A stretch of 64,000 nt of DNA from Cellulomonas fimi. GTDB taxonomy: Bacteria > Actinomycetota > Actinomycetes > Actinomycetales > Cellulomonadaceae. The DNA lies in assembly GCF_012952065.1 (NCBI RefSeq), contig NZ_JABCJJ010000004.1, positions 62,001-126,000 of the forward strand, read 5' to 3'. Positions 19,303 to 28,024 of the stretch are shown here, in pieces; positions within the stretch are counted from its first letter, which is position 1; the number at the start of each line of letters is the position of its first letter. Below the pieces are notes generated by a model that saw only the letters and a program-made list of their open reading frames with translations, made no database searches and was not told the origin of the DNA. The position numbers and the translations under genes were made by a program.

Positions 19303-19416
19303 CGGCCGAGCGTACGGCGACCCGACGCGCCCCCGACCCCGGCACGCCGAGGCGGTGTCGCCCTCCGCCGATAGGCTGAGCCGTCGTCACCACCGCCCGA
19401 GCGAGGAGCACCCCCC

Positions 19417-20853
19417 ATGCCTGCAACCGCGCAGATCGGCGTCACCGGCCTTGCCGTGATGGGCCGCAACCTGGCCCGCAACTTCGCGCGGCACGGGTAC
19501 ACCGTCGCCGTGCACAACCGCTCCTGGGCCAGGACGCAGTCGCTGGTCGCGGACCACGGCGCGGACGGGACGTTCGTGCCCTCGGAGTCGATGGCGGAGT
19601 TCGTCGCCTCGCTCGAACGGCCGCGCAAGGTGGTCGTCATGGTCAAGGCCGGCGGACCGACGGACGCCGTGATCGCCGAGCTCGTGCCCCTCCTGGAGGA
19701 GGGTGACATCGTGATCGACGCCGGCAACGCGCACTTCCCGGACACGATCCGGCGCGAGGCCGAGCTCAAGGCCCACGGGCTGCACTTCGTCGGCACCGGC
19801 GTCTCCGGCGGCGAGGAGGGCGCCCTCAACGGGCCGAGCATCATGCCCGGCGGCTCGCGCGAGTCCTACACGACGCTCGGCCCGATCCTCGAGGACATCT
19901 CCGCGAAGGTCGACGGCGTGCCGTGCTGCGCCTACGTCGGCCCGAACGGCGCCGGTCACTTCGTGAAGATGGTGCACAACGGCATCGAGTACGCGGACAT
20001 GCAGCTCATCGCCGAGGCGTACGACCTGCTCCGCCAGGGGCTCGGGGCGTCCGCGAGCGAGATCGGCGACATCTTCGCCGAGTGGAACTCGGGCGACCTC
20101 GAGTCATTCCTCATCGAGATCTCCGCCGACGTGCTGCGCCACGTCGACGCGGAGACCGGGCAGGCCTTCGTCGACGTCGTGCTCGACCGGGCGGAGCAGA
20201 AGGGCACGGGCCGGTGGACGGTGCAGAACGCGCTCGACCTGGGCGTGCCCATCACCGGCATCGCGGAGGCGACGTTCGCCCGCGCCCTGTCCGGCTCGGT
20301 GCCGCAGCGCGAGGCGGCGCGCGGGGCGCTGCCGGCGCACGCCGCCGCATGGGACGTCCAGGACCGCGACGCCTTCGTCGAGGACGTGCGGCTTGCGCTC
20401 TACGCGTCGAAGGTCGTGGCGTACTCGCAGGGCTTCGACCAGATCGCGGCGGCCAGCGCCGAGTACGACTGGGACATCGACCGGGGCGCGATGGCACGCA
20501 TCTGGCGCGGCGGCTGCATCATCCGGGCCCGGTTCCTCAACCGGATCACGGAGGCGTACGAGCGCGACGCGAACCTCCCGCTGCTGCTCGCCGACGAGTA
20601 CTTCACGGGCGCCGTCGGGAACGGGGTCGCCGCGTGGCGTCGCGTCGTCGCGGCCGCGGCCCAGAACGGCGTGCCGACGCCCGCGTTCTCGTCGTCGCTC
20701 GCCTACTACGACGGCGTCCGGGCCGACCGGCTGCCCGCGGCGCTCGTCCAGGCGCAGCGCGACTTCTTCGGAGCGCACACCTACCACCGGGTCGACCGCG
20801 ACGGGACGTTCCACACCGAGTGGACGGGTGACCGCAGCGAGACGGCCCAGTGA
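19417..20853 (+). CDS. gnd: 6-phosphogluconate dehydrogenase, decarboxylating
   Basis: 478 residues. Oxidative pentose phosphate pathway: converts 6-phosphogluconate to ribulose 5-phosphate, CO2 and NADPH. The Rossmann motif GVTGLAVMGRNLARNFARHG is at the N-terminus, the substrate signature GTGVSGGEEGALNGPSIMPG near residue 128-147, and the catalytic lysine in GHFVKMVHNGIEY. Length matches the dimeric long-chain class. GAGGAG precedes the ATG. Its stop overlaps the GTG of the next gene by 4 bases (GTGA), an unexpected coupling to a cell-wall-type ligase. Confidence 0.97.
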   Translation: MPATAQIGVTGLAVMGRNLARNFARHGYTVAVHNRSWARTQSLVADHGADGTFVPSESMAEFVASLERPRKVVVMVKAGGPTDAVIAELVPLLEEGDIVIDAGNAHFPDTIRREAELKAHGLHFVGTGVSGGEEGALNGPSIMPGGSRESYTTLGPILEDISAKVDGVPCCAYVGPNGAGHFVKMVHNGIEYADMQLIAEAYDLLRQGLGASASEIGDIFAEWNSGDLESFLIEISADVLRHVDAETGQAFVDVVLDRAEQKGTGRWTVQNALDLGVPITGIAEATFARALSGSVPQREAARGALPAHAAAWDVQDRDAFVEDVRLALYASKVVAYSQGFDQIAAASAEYDWDIDRGAMARIWRGGCIIRARFLNRITEAYERDANLPLLLADEYFTGAVGNGVAAWRRVVAAAAQNGVPTPAFSSSLAYYDGVRADRLPAALVQAQRDFFGAHTYHRVDRDGTFHTEWTGDRSETAQ

Positions 20854-22166
20854 CGGCGAGCGGCCGGACCCCGGTCCCGGACGCCACGGGGCCCGACGAC
20901 GACGCGACCGCCGACGCCGCCGGGCGCGGCTCGGCCCCGCTCCAGCCGGTGATCCTCGGCGCCGACATCGGCGTGTACGCGCTCGCGCGGTCGTTCCACG
21001 AGGCGTACGGCGTGCGGTCGATCGTCGTGAGCGGCGCCGCGCTCGGGCCCGTGGCCCGCTCGCGGATCCTCGACAACGTGCTGCTGGGCCCGGCCGCGTC
21101 GCCCGAGGACCTCGTGGACCGGCTCGTCACGCTCGCGGGCGAGCTGCCCGGGCGTCGGCTCGTCCTGCTCGCCAACTCGGACTGGCTCGTCCGCGTCGTC
21201 GTGCGTCATCGCGTGCGGCTCGAGCCGCACTACGTCGTGCCGTTCCTCGACGAGGCGCTGCTCGACCGCATCTCGGACAAGGCCACGTTCGCCGAGATCT
21301 GCACCGGGCTCGGCATCGACGTGCCGCGCACGGTCGTCCAGGACTTCTCCGGGGCCGGCGAGGACGACTGGCGCCCCCGTCCCGTCGACGTCGCCTACCC
21401 GCTCATCGCGAAGGCCGCGAGCAGCGCCGACTACCAGGACGTGCACTTCCCCGGGAAGAAGAAGGTCTTCGAGATCTCGACCTCGGCCGAGCTCGACGCG
21501 CTCTGGACGGCGCTGGCGGGTGCCGGCTTCCGCGGGCGGTTCGTGGTCCAGGAGCTCATCCCGGGCGACGACACGCAGATGCGCTCGATCACCGCGTACG
21601 TCGACAGCCGGGGCGAGCTCACGTTGATGTGCTCGGCGCACGTGCTGCTCGAGGAGCACACGCCGTCGGGGCTCGGGAACCCCGCCGCCATGATCACGCA
21701 GCGTGTCGACGCGATGCTCGAGCAGGCCCGGCGGTTCCTCACGTCGACCGGTTACGTCGGGTTCGCCAACTTCGACGTCAAGGTCGATCCGCGCGACGGG
21801 TCGTTCCGGTTCTTCGAGGTGAACCCCCGCATCGGCCGCAACAACTACTACGTGACGGCTGCGGGCGCGAACCCGATGCGGTTCCTCGTCGAGGACCGGG
21901 TGCAGGGTCGTGCGGTCGAGCCGGTCGTGGTCGACCGCGAGATCCTCTACTCGATCCTGCCGCACCGGCTGCTGCTGAGGTACGTGCTCGACCCCGCTCT
22001 CAGGGCCAGGGTGCGCACGCTGGTCCGCGCGGGCGCCGTCGCCCACCCGCTGCGCTACCGCGGCGACGGCTCGGTCGCGCGGCGGGCGTACGTGCTGGCG
22101 GCGATGCTCAACCAGGTCCGCAAGTTCCGCACGTACTACCCGGAGCCGACGCAGACCGGGTTCTGA
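20850..22166 (+). CDS. ATP-grasp ligase, D-aspartate ligase (Asl)-like; predicted peptidoglycan cross-bridge enzyme
   Basis: 438 residues. ATP-grasp carboxylate-amine ligase. Segments PVILGADIGVYALARSFHEAYG, FVVQELIPGDDTQMRSITAYVD, GFANFDVKVDPRDGS and FFEVNPRIGRNNYYVT agree closely, from memory, with D-aspartate ligase of Enterococcus faecium, which activates the beta-carboxyl of D-Asp and attaches it to the third-residue side-chain amine of the peptidoglycan precursor. Cellulomonads have ornithine-based walls bridged by D-Glu or D-Asp, so a role in cross-bridge formation is a good inference; the amino acid cannot be chosen by eye. The first 30 residues are an unconserved tail. Coupled to gnd by GTGA. 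Confidence 0.82.
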   Translation: MTASGRTPVPDATGPDDDATADAAGRGSAPLQPVILGADIGVYALARSFHEAYGVRSIVVSGAALGPVARSRILDNVLLGPAASPEDLVDRLVTLAGELPGRRLVLLANSDWLVRVVVRHRVRLEPHYVVPFLDEALLDRISDKATFAEICTGLGIDVPRTVVQDFSGAGEDDWRPRPVDVAYPLIAKAASSADYQDVHFPGKKKVFEISTSAELDALWTALAGAGFRGRFVVQELIPGDDTQMRSITAYVDSRGELTLMCSAHVLLEEHTPSGLGNPAAMITQRVDAMLEQARRFLTSTGYVGFANFDVKVDPRDGSFRFFEVNPRIGRNNYYVTAAGANPMRFLVEDRVQGRAVEPVVVDREILYSILPHRLLLRYVLDPALRARVRTLVRAGAVAHPLRYRGDGSVARRAYVLAAMLNQVRKFRTYYPEPTQTGF

Positions 22167-22179
22167 CGACCCGGCGCGC

Positions 22180-22204
22180 TGAGGTCCCGGTGGGCTGGAC
22201 CTCA
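22180..22204. terminator. Bidirectional terminator hairpin
   Basis: TGAGGTCC and GGACCTCA form a perfect 8-base stem around a 9-base loop, in the 35-base gap between two convergent genes and running into the stop codon of the leftward one. No T-tract follows, as is common in GC-rich actinobacteria. Confidence 0.6.
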
Positions 22205-22738
22205 GCCGAGCTCGCTGGTCCCCGCGTACAGGTGCAGCACGGGGACCTGCAGCTCGTCGCGCGCGCGAGAGGCCCAGTCCCGGTGGAACGTGTCCTCGAC
22301 CGCGTGCGGGTAGGTGACCACGACGATCTCGCGGACGCCGCCCGCCGCGACGGCCGCGGCGAGGGCGGGGAGCGGGTCGTCCTCGACGACCGCGCCCTCG
22401 GCGGTGGCTCCCGACGCCGCGAACGCCGCGAGGCTCTCGACCAGCTGCTCGGACGCCTCCTTGCGCGCCTCGGCGGGCTTCGGCTCACGGCCGAGCACGT
22501 CGTCGAGCGCGGCCCGCAGCTCCCCGAGGCCCAGGTGGTCGACGAACGAGACGAGCAGGTTGCGCTCGGTGTCGGCCGGCACCAGCACGCGGTACGTGAG
22601 GCCCTCGCCGTCGTGCAGGGCGAGGACGTGGGCGACGTCCGCAGCCGTCAACGAGTCCTCGGTGAGCACCAGGACGGTCGTCGCGACGGACGCGGGGGGC
22701 AGCGGCTCGGACGGCATCGGGAACGCGGAGTCGGTCAC
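22202..22738 (-). CDS. Universal-stress-protein-like conserved hypothetical protein
   Basis: 178 residues. Two alternating alpha/beta halves with beta strands such as TTVLVLTED, LTYRVLVPAD and EIVVVTYPHAVEDTFHRDW resemble a universal-stress/HUP-type fold, and related proteins occur across actinobacteria, but I do not recognise a characterised member. No ATP-binding GxxG motif is clear. It begins with GTG at 22738 and lies 9 bases after the RibD-C gene, so the two are probably cotranscribed. Function unknown. Confidence 0.75.
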   Translation of the reverse strand: MTDSAFPMPSEPLPPASVATTVLVLTEDSLTAADVAHVLALHDGEGLTYRVLVPADTERNLLVSFVDHLGLGELRAALDDVLGREPKPAEARKEASEQLVESLAAFAASGATAEGAVVEDDPLPALAAAVAAGGVREIVVVTYPHAVEDTFHRDWASRARDELQVPVLHLYAGTSELG

Positions 22739-22747
22739 GCCGCGAGC

Positions 22748-23536
22748 CTAGAGGAGCCACCGACCGAGCAGCACGCCGCCCGAGTGCAGCAGGTGCGCGG
22801 GCCGCGCCTCGAGCGGCGGGGCGAACCAGTCGTCGTGGGCGACCAGACGTGGCGCCGGTCCGCCCACGAGCAGCGGGCTCCAGGTGAGGCACAGCTCGTC
22901 GACGAGCCCCGCGGCGAGCAGCTGGCCGAGGACGCCCGGCCCGCCCTCGGCCAGCACCCGCACGAGTCCGCGCGCGGCGAGTCCCGCGAGCGCGAGCCCG
23001 AGGTCCACCCGGTCGGGGCCCGCGACGAGCACCCGGTCGGCGCCGATGCGGTCGCTCAGGGCGTCGAGGTCGGGTCGGTCCGCGACCGTGACGACCAGCG
23101 GGGGCCGGTCCGCGTCCAGCAGCCGGTCGGGGAGCGGGCCGGTGCGGCTGACGAGGGCCAGCTCGAGGTCGACCCGCTGTCCACGGGCGGCACGCGCGGC
23201 GGCGAGCTCGGGTGCCACCGCGAGCGCGCCGTAGCCCTCAGCCCGCGCCGTGCCGGCACCGATGAGCACGACGTCGGCCATGGCGCGCAGCACGCGGAAG
23301 ACGCGATGGTCGGCGTCCCCGTTGATCGATCCCGAGCGGCCGTCGGCCCCCGTGGCGGCGCCGTCGAGGGTCCCGATCATGTTCGCGCGCACCCACACCG
23401 GGTCCCCGGGGCGCGGCTCGGGGTGCGCGTAGAGCTCGCAGAGCGCGGGCTCCGCGGCGTCCTCGCCGGTCAGGCGCCGAGGCGCGCCGTCGAGCGGCAG
23501 CAGGACGTCCAGGTCGGGTCGCTCGGCCGAGGGCAT
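22748..23536 (-). CDS. Pyrimidine reductase family protein (RibD C-terminal/dihydrofolate-reductase-like domain)
   Basis: 262 residues. A single RibD_C domain: RANMIGTLDGAATGADGRSG and DVVLIGAGTARAEGYG form the NADPH/substrate pocket, and VRVLAEGGPGVLGQLLAAGLVDEL is the characteristic C-terminal glycine loop. The deaminase half of RibD is absent, so it is either a stand-alone riboflavin-pathway reductase or a related reductase of unknown substrate. A TAGCCT box 6 bases before the ATG suggests a leaderless transcript, back to back with zapE. Confidence 0.85.
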   Translation of the reverse strand: MPSAERPDLDVLLPLDGAPRRLTGEDAAEPALCELYAHPEPRPGDPVWVRANMIGTLDGAATGADGRSGSINGDADHRVFRVLRAMADVVLIGAGTARAEGYGALAVAPELAAARAARGQRVDLELALVSRTGPLPDRLLDADRPPLVVTVADRPDLDALSDRIGADRVLVAGPDRVDLGLALAGLAARGLVRVLAEGGPGVLGQLLAAGLVDELCLTWSPLLVGGPAPRLVAHDDWFAPPLEARPAHLLHSGGVLLGRWLL

Positions 23537-23576
23537 GACACGAGGCTAGCGACCGGAGCGCCTAGGCTGGACGGTC

Positions 23577-24632
23577 GTGAGACCCGCTGACCCCGGCGCC
23601 GCTGCGGCCCGTCACCCGGCGGCCCGTCACCTGGCGGACCGTCGACCGCACGTGCCGACCGATCGCCTCCTCGCCGAGCTCGTCCCGCCACGCCACTTCG
23701 CATCCGCGTCGTTCGAGAGCTACGTCCCCGACCCGGCGTTCGCGAGCCAGCAGGTCGCGGCGGACCGCCTGCGCGCGGTCGCGGACGAGGTGCGGCGCGA
23801 GCGGACGGCGTCGTGGCTGCGGCGGCGCAGGCGCGCCGAGCCGCCCGCGGTCTACCTCGACGGAGGCTTCGGCGTCGGGAAGACCCACCTGCTCGCGGCC
23901 CTGGCGCACGCCGTCGGTCCGGAGGCCGCGGCCTACGGCACGTTCGTCGAGTACACGAACCTCGTCGGCGCGCTCGGGTTCGGCGCCACGGTCGACGCGC
24001 TCGCGACCCACCGGCTCGTCGCGATCGACGAGTTCGAGCTCGACGACCCGGGGGACACCGTCCTGATGTCGCGCCTCCTGCGCGAGCTCGCCGACCGGGG
24101 CGTCGCGCTCGCCGCGACGTCGAACACGCTCCCCGGTTCGCTCGGCGAGGGCCGGTTCGCGGCCGAGGACTTCCTCCGGGAGATCCAGGCGATGGCGGAC
24201 CGGTTCCAGGTGCTGCGGGTCGACGGCGAGGACTACCGGCACCGCGCCGTCGTCACGGCCGGCGGGTGCGTGCCGGAGGAGCTGGTGCGGGCCGCCGTGG
24301 CGGCCGACCCCGGGGCGACTCTCGACGACTTCGGCACGCTGCTGCGGCACCTCAAGGAGGTGCACCCGAGCCGCTACGGCGCGCTGCTCGACGACGTGAC
24401 GCTGGTCGGCCTCACCGGCGTCCGGCCCATCCGGCAGCAGAGCACGGCGCTGCGCTTCGTGGTCCTCGTGGACCGGCTGTACGACCGCGACGTCCCGGTG
24501 CTCATGGGTGCGACGGAGGACCGCCAGCTGTTCTCGCTGGCGATGCTGCGCGGGGGCTATCGCAAGAAGTACCACCGGGCGCTGTCCCGTCTCGGGTCGC
24601 TCGCCGAGCAGGGACGCGAGCTGGCCGCCTGA
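23577..24632 (+). CDS. zapE: Cell division protein ZapE (AFG1-like ATPase)
   Basis: 351 residues. P-loop ATPase of the AFG1/ZapE family: Walker A GGFGVGKTH near residues 96-104, Walker B LVAIDEFELDDPGD, and the family segment ATSNTLPGSLGEGRFAAEDFL. In E. coli ZapE destabilises FtsZ polymers under low oxygen. The GTG at 23577 lies 8-9 bases after TAGGCT, suggesting a leaderless mRNA; an internal GTG (VPTDRLLAELVPPRHF) is another possible start, since the first 25 residues are unconserved. Divergent from the RibD-C gene. Confidence 0.88.
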   Translation: MRPADPGAAAARHPAARHLADRRPHVPTDRLLAELVPPRHFASASFESYVPDPAFASQQVAADRLRAVADEVRRERTASWLRRRRRAEPPAVYLDGGFGVGKTHLLAALAHAVGPEAAAYGTFVEYTNLVGALGFGATVDALATHRLVAIDEFELDDPGDTVLMSRLLRELADRGVALAATSNTLPGSLGEGRFAAEDFLREIQAMADRFQVLRVDGEDYRHRAVVTAGGCVPEELVRAAVAADPGATLDDFGTLLRHLKEVHPSRYGALLDDVTLVGLTGVRPIRQQSTALRFVVLVDRLYDRDVPVLMGATEDRQLFSLAMLRGGYRKKYHRALSRLGSLAEQGRELAA

Positions 24633-24793
24633 CGCGGACGGCCGCACCGCACTGATTGCGGTCCCGACCACCGGGTCCTACCGTGGCAAAGCCCCCGTCG
24701 GTGGGCGGACGCCGCCCGCGAGGCGCTGCGACGGGGGCCAGGACGTGGCGACGACGCCGCGCCCGAGCCGCCGGTCGGCGTCTGGGGGCACCC

Positions 24794-26332
24794 ATGAATC
24801 GTCCACGGTCACTCACGGTCCTCACTGCGCTGGCGCTCGCTGCCACCGGGCTCGGCGTGGGGGTCGCGCCGGCATCCGGCGCCGACGCCGACGCGACGAC
24901 GCCGGTCCCGCAGGTCCAGGGGCCGCTCGCCGTGACGGCGGACTCCTACCCGTTCGGCGCGGCCGACCACCAGCTGGTGCCCCAGGACCTGTCCCGCGAG
25001 CACTACGTCGAGGAGGAGTTCCTCGTCAGCGGGACGTCGAACGTGTACTCGTGGCCGCAGGAGGGGCCCGCGGTCGTGCGGACGCCCGACGCGCCGTACA
25101 CGACCCGCGTGCTGGTCCGCCGTCCCGAGAAGGGGGTGCGCTTCAGCGGGAACGTCGTCGTCGAGATGCTCAACCCGTCGAACCTGTTCGACCTCAACAT
25201 CGGGTGGGCGGTCGCGCACCGGCAGATCATCGAGAACGGTGACGCCTGGGTCGGCATCACGGCCAAGCCGATCTCCGTCGAGGCGCTGAAGAACTTCGAC
25301 GCCGACCGCTACGCCGCACTGTCCTTCGCCAACCCGTTGCCGCTCGACGACCCGCGCAACTGCGCGACCGTCGCGGCCGACAGCTCGCGGACGACCGAGA
25401 ACGGCCTGGTCTGGGACATCTACAGCCAGGTCGGGGCGTGGCTCAAGAGCGACGCCCCGACGAACCCGCTGCGCTACCGGTCGTCCGAGAGCATGGTCGA
25501 GTACGCGTACGGGTTCGGGTACTCGCAGACGGGCGGCTACCTCGTCAACTACATCAACGCGGTGCACCCGCTCGTGGTGGAGTCCGACGGCGAACCGATC
25601 TACGACGCCTACCTGGTCGCCGTCGCGGGCGGCGCGTTCGCGGGCGCCTACCCGATGAACCAGTGCGAGCCGGCGCCGCCTGCGACGGACGCGCGCCGTC
25701 AGATCTCCGACGTCGGCGTCCCGGTCATGCGGATCATGTCGCAGTCCGACTACCTGCCCGGGATCGGCTCACGGCGCCCCGACAGCGACGCGCCGGGCGA
25801 CCGTTACCGTCACTACGAGATGGCGGGCGCCGGGCACGCCACGCCCGACGAGCTGTACTTCTCGGCCGCTCCGGAGGACATCGTGCAGGCCGGCCGCTCC
25901 GTCCCGCCCATGTCGTGCAACGAGGGTCCCCGCAGCCGCTTCCCCAGCGCGATCTTCTTCGACGCCGCGCTGCGCAACCTCGACCTCTGGGTGCGCGAGG
26001 GCACAGCACCCCCTCGCGCCGAGCCGATCCTCGTGCAGGACGGCGCCCCGGTGCTCGACGAGTTCGGCAACGTCCAGGGCGGCCTGCGCTCGCCGTACCT
26101 CGACGTCCCGACGAGCACCTGGTTCGGCACCGCCACGGGAGCCTCGTTCTGCTTCATCGCCGGTTACGAGGTGCCGTTCGACACGGCGACGCTCACGGAG
26201 CTGTACGGCAACGAGGGCGTGTACATCCGGGCGGTGCGGGCGAGCATCAACGAGCTCGTCGACCAGCGATGGCTGACGGAGTACGACGCGCGGTGGTTGT
26301 TCCGTGAGGCGACCCGGGTCGACATCAGGTAG
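24794..26332 (+). CDS. Secreted alpha/beta-hydrolase-domain protein
   Basis: 512 residues from the ATG at 24794. A Sec signal peptide (basic start MNRPR, hydrophobic core LTVLTALALAATGLGVGV, cleavage around ASGA) shows export. The body matches the alpha/beta hydrolase 'domain' family seen in actinobacteria (VEMLNPSNLFDLNIGWAVAHRQ, YGFGYSQTGGYLVNYINAVHP, where GYSQTGG is the likely nucleophile elbow, and HYEMAGAGHATPDE for the catalytic His). The natural ester or amide substrate is unknown. A run of G precedes the start. Its end overlaps the convergent methyltransferase by 8 bases. Confidence 0.82.
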   Translation: MNRPRSLTVLTALALAATGLGVGVAPASGADADATTPVPQVQGPLAVTADSYPFGAADHQLVPQDLSREHYVEEEFLVSGTSNVYSWPQEGPAVVRTPDAPYTTRVLVRRPEKGVRFSGNVVVEMLNPSNLFDLNIGWAVAHRQIIENGDAWVGITAKPISVEALKNFDADRYAALSFANPLPLDDPRNCATVAADSSRTTENGLVWDIYSQVGAWLKSDAPTNPLRYRSSESMVEYAYGFGYSQTGGYLVNYINAVHPLVVESDGEPIYDAYLVAVAGGAFAGAYPMNQCEPAPPATDARRQISDVGVPVMRIMSQSDYLPGIGSRRPDSDAPGDRYRHYEMAGAGHATPDELYFSAAPEDIVQAGRSVPPMSCNEGPRSRFPSAIFFDAALRNLDLWVREGTAPPRAEPILVQDGAPVLDEFGNVQGGLRSPYLDVPTSTWFGTATGASFCFIAGYEVPFDTATLTELYGNEGVYIRAVRASINELVDQRWLTEYDARWLFREATRVDIR

Positions 26333-26978
26333 AGGCGGGGTGTCGGAGCCGCTCGGCGCGCAGCACGAGATCGAGCTGGTGGTGGGCGCCGCCGCCCCCG
26401 TGCACCACGCGGGGGCGGCGCTCGTCGACGTCGATCCGCCACTGCGGGCCGAGGACCGCTGCGACGTCGGCCGGGAGAACGTAGAGCGCGGGGTCGAACG
26501 GCTCGAACCCGCCCTCGTGGGCGTGGTCGGGTTCCCGCTCGACGTCGTGGTGGACGACGAGCAGCGTCCCGCCCGGTGCCACGAGATCGAGGAGGAGGTG
26601 CTCCGCCGACGCGTCGGTGGTCTTGCGCAGGACGGGGTACTGGGCGGAGACCAGGTCGAAGACGCCGCGCGGAAGGCCGGCCTCGACCAGACCGGTGCGC
26701 CGCCAGGTCACCTCGACCCCGGCCTTCCGGGCGTGCCGCTCCGCCCGGTCGAGCGCGACGCGGGAGACGTCGAGCGCGGTGACCCGCCAGCCCCGGCTGG
26801 CCAGCCACACCGCGTCGGCGCCCTCGCCGCAGCCCACGTCGAGCGCCCGGCCGGGCGACAGGCCGTCCACCTCGGCGACGAGTGTGCCGTTCGGCTCCCC
26901 GCTCCAGACCCGCTCGGTGGCGCCGTAGCGCTCGTCCCACTCGGCGGCGTCGGGCACGAGGTCGTCAGGGTCGGTCAC
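26325..26978 (-). CDS. Class I SAM-dependent methyltransferase (TehB/UbiE-like)
   Basis: 217 residues. The SAM-binding loop is ALDVGCGEGADAVWLA (about 44-59), followed by the acidic motif II VTALDVSRVALDRAE. The opening DAAEWDERYGATERVWSGEPN is typical of small-molecule methyltransferases that include thiopurine- and tellurite-type enzymes, but the acceptor cannot be read. GTG start. Single-gene unit convergent with the secreted hydrolase. The 163 bases to its right (26979-27141) show nothing recognisable. Confidence 0.85.
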   Translation of the reverse strand: MTDPDDLVPDAAEWDERYGATERVWSGEPNGTLVAEVDGLSPGRALDVGCGEGADAVWLASRGWRVTALDVSRVALDRAERHARKAGVEVTWRRTGLVEAGLPRGVFDLVSAQYPVLRKTTDASAEHLLLDLVAPGGTLLVVHHDVEREPDHAHEGGFEPFDPALYVLPADVAAVLGPQWRIDVDERRPRVVHGGGGAHHQLDLVLRAERLRHPAST

Positions 26979-27141
26979 CGGACCATGCTGCCACGCCCGG
27001 CGAGCAGTGACTCCGACCCCGCGACGAGCAGCCCTGGAACCACGACGAGCCAGGGCGGTACCGCCGACAGCGCGCGCTCGTCGGTAGCCTGCCGGGCCGC
27101 TCCGAACCGCACACCGGTGCGTCGCCCGGACGGGCTGGTGC

Positions 27142-27999
27142 TCACCACGGCTGCGCCGCCAGCCGGGCCTTCTCGGCCTCGACGTCGAAGTTCGCGGCAG
27201 GCCACTCCAGCCGGAGCTCCTCCAGCCCGTGCAGCAGCAGCTCGCTCACCGCGAGGCGGGCGTACCACTTCCGGTCGGCCGGGACCGCGTGCCACGGGGC
27301 GAGGTCCGTGGACGTGCGGTCGAGCACCGCCTGGTACGCCTCCGCGTACCTCGGCCGCAGGAGCCGCTCGTCGAGGTCTCCCGGGTCGTACTTCCAGTGC
27401 TTGTCCGGGCGGTCGAGCCGGGCCGCCAGCCGCTCGCGCTGCTCCTCGGGCGAGATCGCGAGCACGACCTTGACGATCGTCGTGCCGGACGCGACGACCT
27501 CGCGCTCGAAGTCGACGATCCGCTCGTAGCGCTCCTCCCAGATCTCTGCCGGCACCGTCTCGTGGACCCGCGGGACCAGCACGTCCTCGTACTGCGACCG
27601 GTCGAACACGCCGATCATCCCGGGCCGGGGGAGCGCCCTGCGGATGCGCCAGAGGAAGTCGTGCGCCTTCTCCTCGTCGGTCGGCACGCCGAACGAGCGG
27701 TGCTGGACGCCCTGGGGATCGACCATGCCGATGACGTGGCGCACGATCCCGCCCTTGCCCGACGTGTCCATGCCCTGGAGGACCAGCAGGACGGACCGGC
27801 TCCCCCCAGTCCTCCCGTGCGCGAAGAGCCGCTCCTGGAGGTCGGAGAGCTCGTCGCCGGCGGCCGCCATCCGTTCCTTTGCCGCGGTGCGACCTGCCCC
27901 CCAGCCCGGCGTCGCGCGATGGTCGAGGTCACCGAGACGGAAGTCCGGCCCGACCCGCAGCACCTGGTGCGCGGGGACGGTCCACTGCGGCCTCGCCAT
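27142..27999 (-). CDS. ppk2: Polyphosphate kinase 2 family protein
   Basis: 285 residues. Transfers phosphate between polyphosphate and nucleotides. The Walker A motif LQGMDTSGKGGIVRHV, the lid sequence DFLWRIRRALPRPG and the Walker B FDRSQYEDVLVPRV are the PPK2 hallmarks, and the length fits a single-domain enzyme. Class (ADP- or AMP-preferring) is not clear by eye. GAGGAGG lies 4 bases before the ATG. It starts 25 bases after treZ, so it is probably the last gene of the glgX-treY-treZ operon, linking polyphosphate energy to glucan/trehalose metabolism. Confidence 0.92.
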   Translation of the reverse strand: MARPQWTVPAHQVLRVGPDFRLGDLDHRATPGWGAGRTAAKERMAAAGDELSDLQERLFAHGRTGGSRSVLLVLQGMDTSGKGGIVRHVIGMVDPQGVQHRSFGVPTDEEKAHDFLWRIRRALPRPGMIGVFDRSQYEDVLVPRVHETVPAEIWEERYERIVDFEREVVASGTTIVKVVLAISPEEQRERLAARLDRPDKHWKYDPGDLDERLLRPRYAEAYQAVLDRTSTDLAPWHAVPADRKWYARLAVSELLLHGLEELRLEWPAANFDVEAEKARLAAQPW

Positions 28000-28024
28000 G
28001 GCTCCTCCTCGTCGGGCCGTCGCG

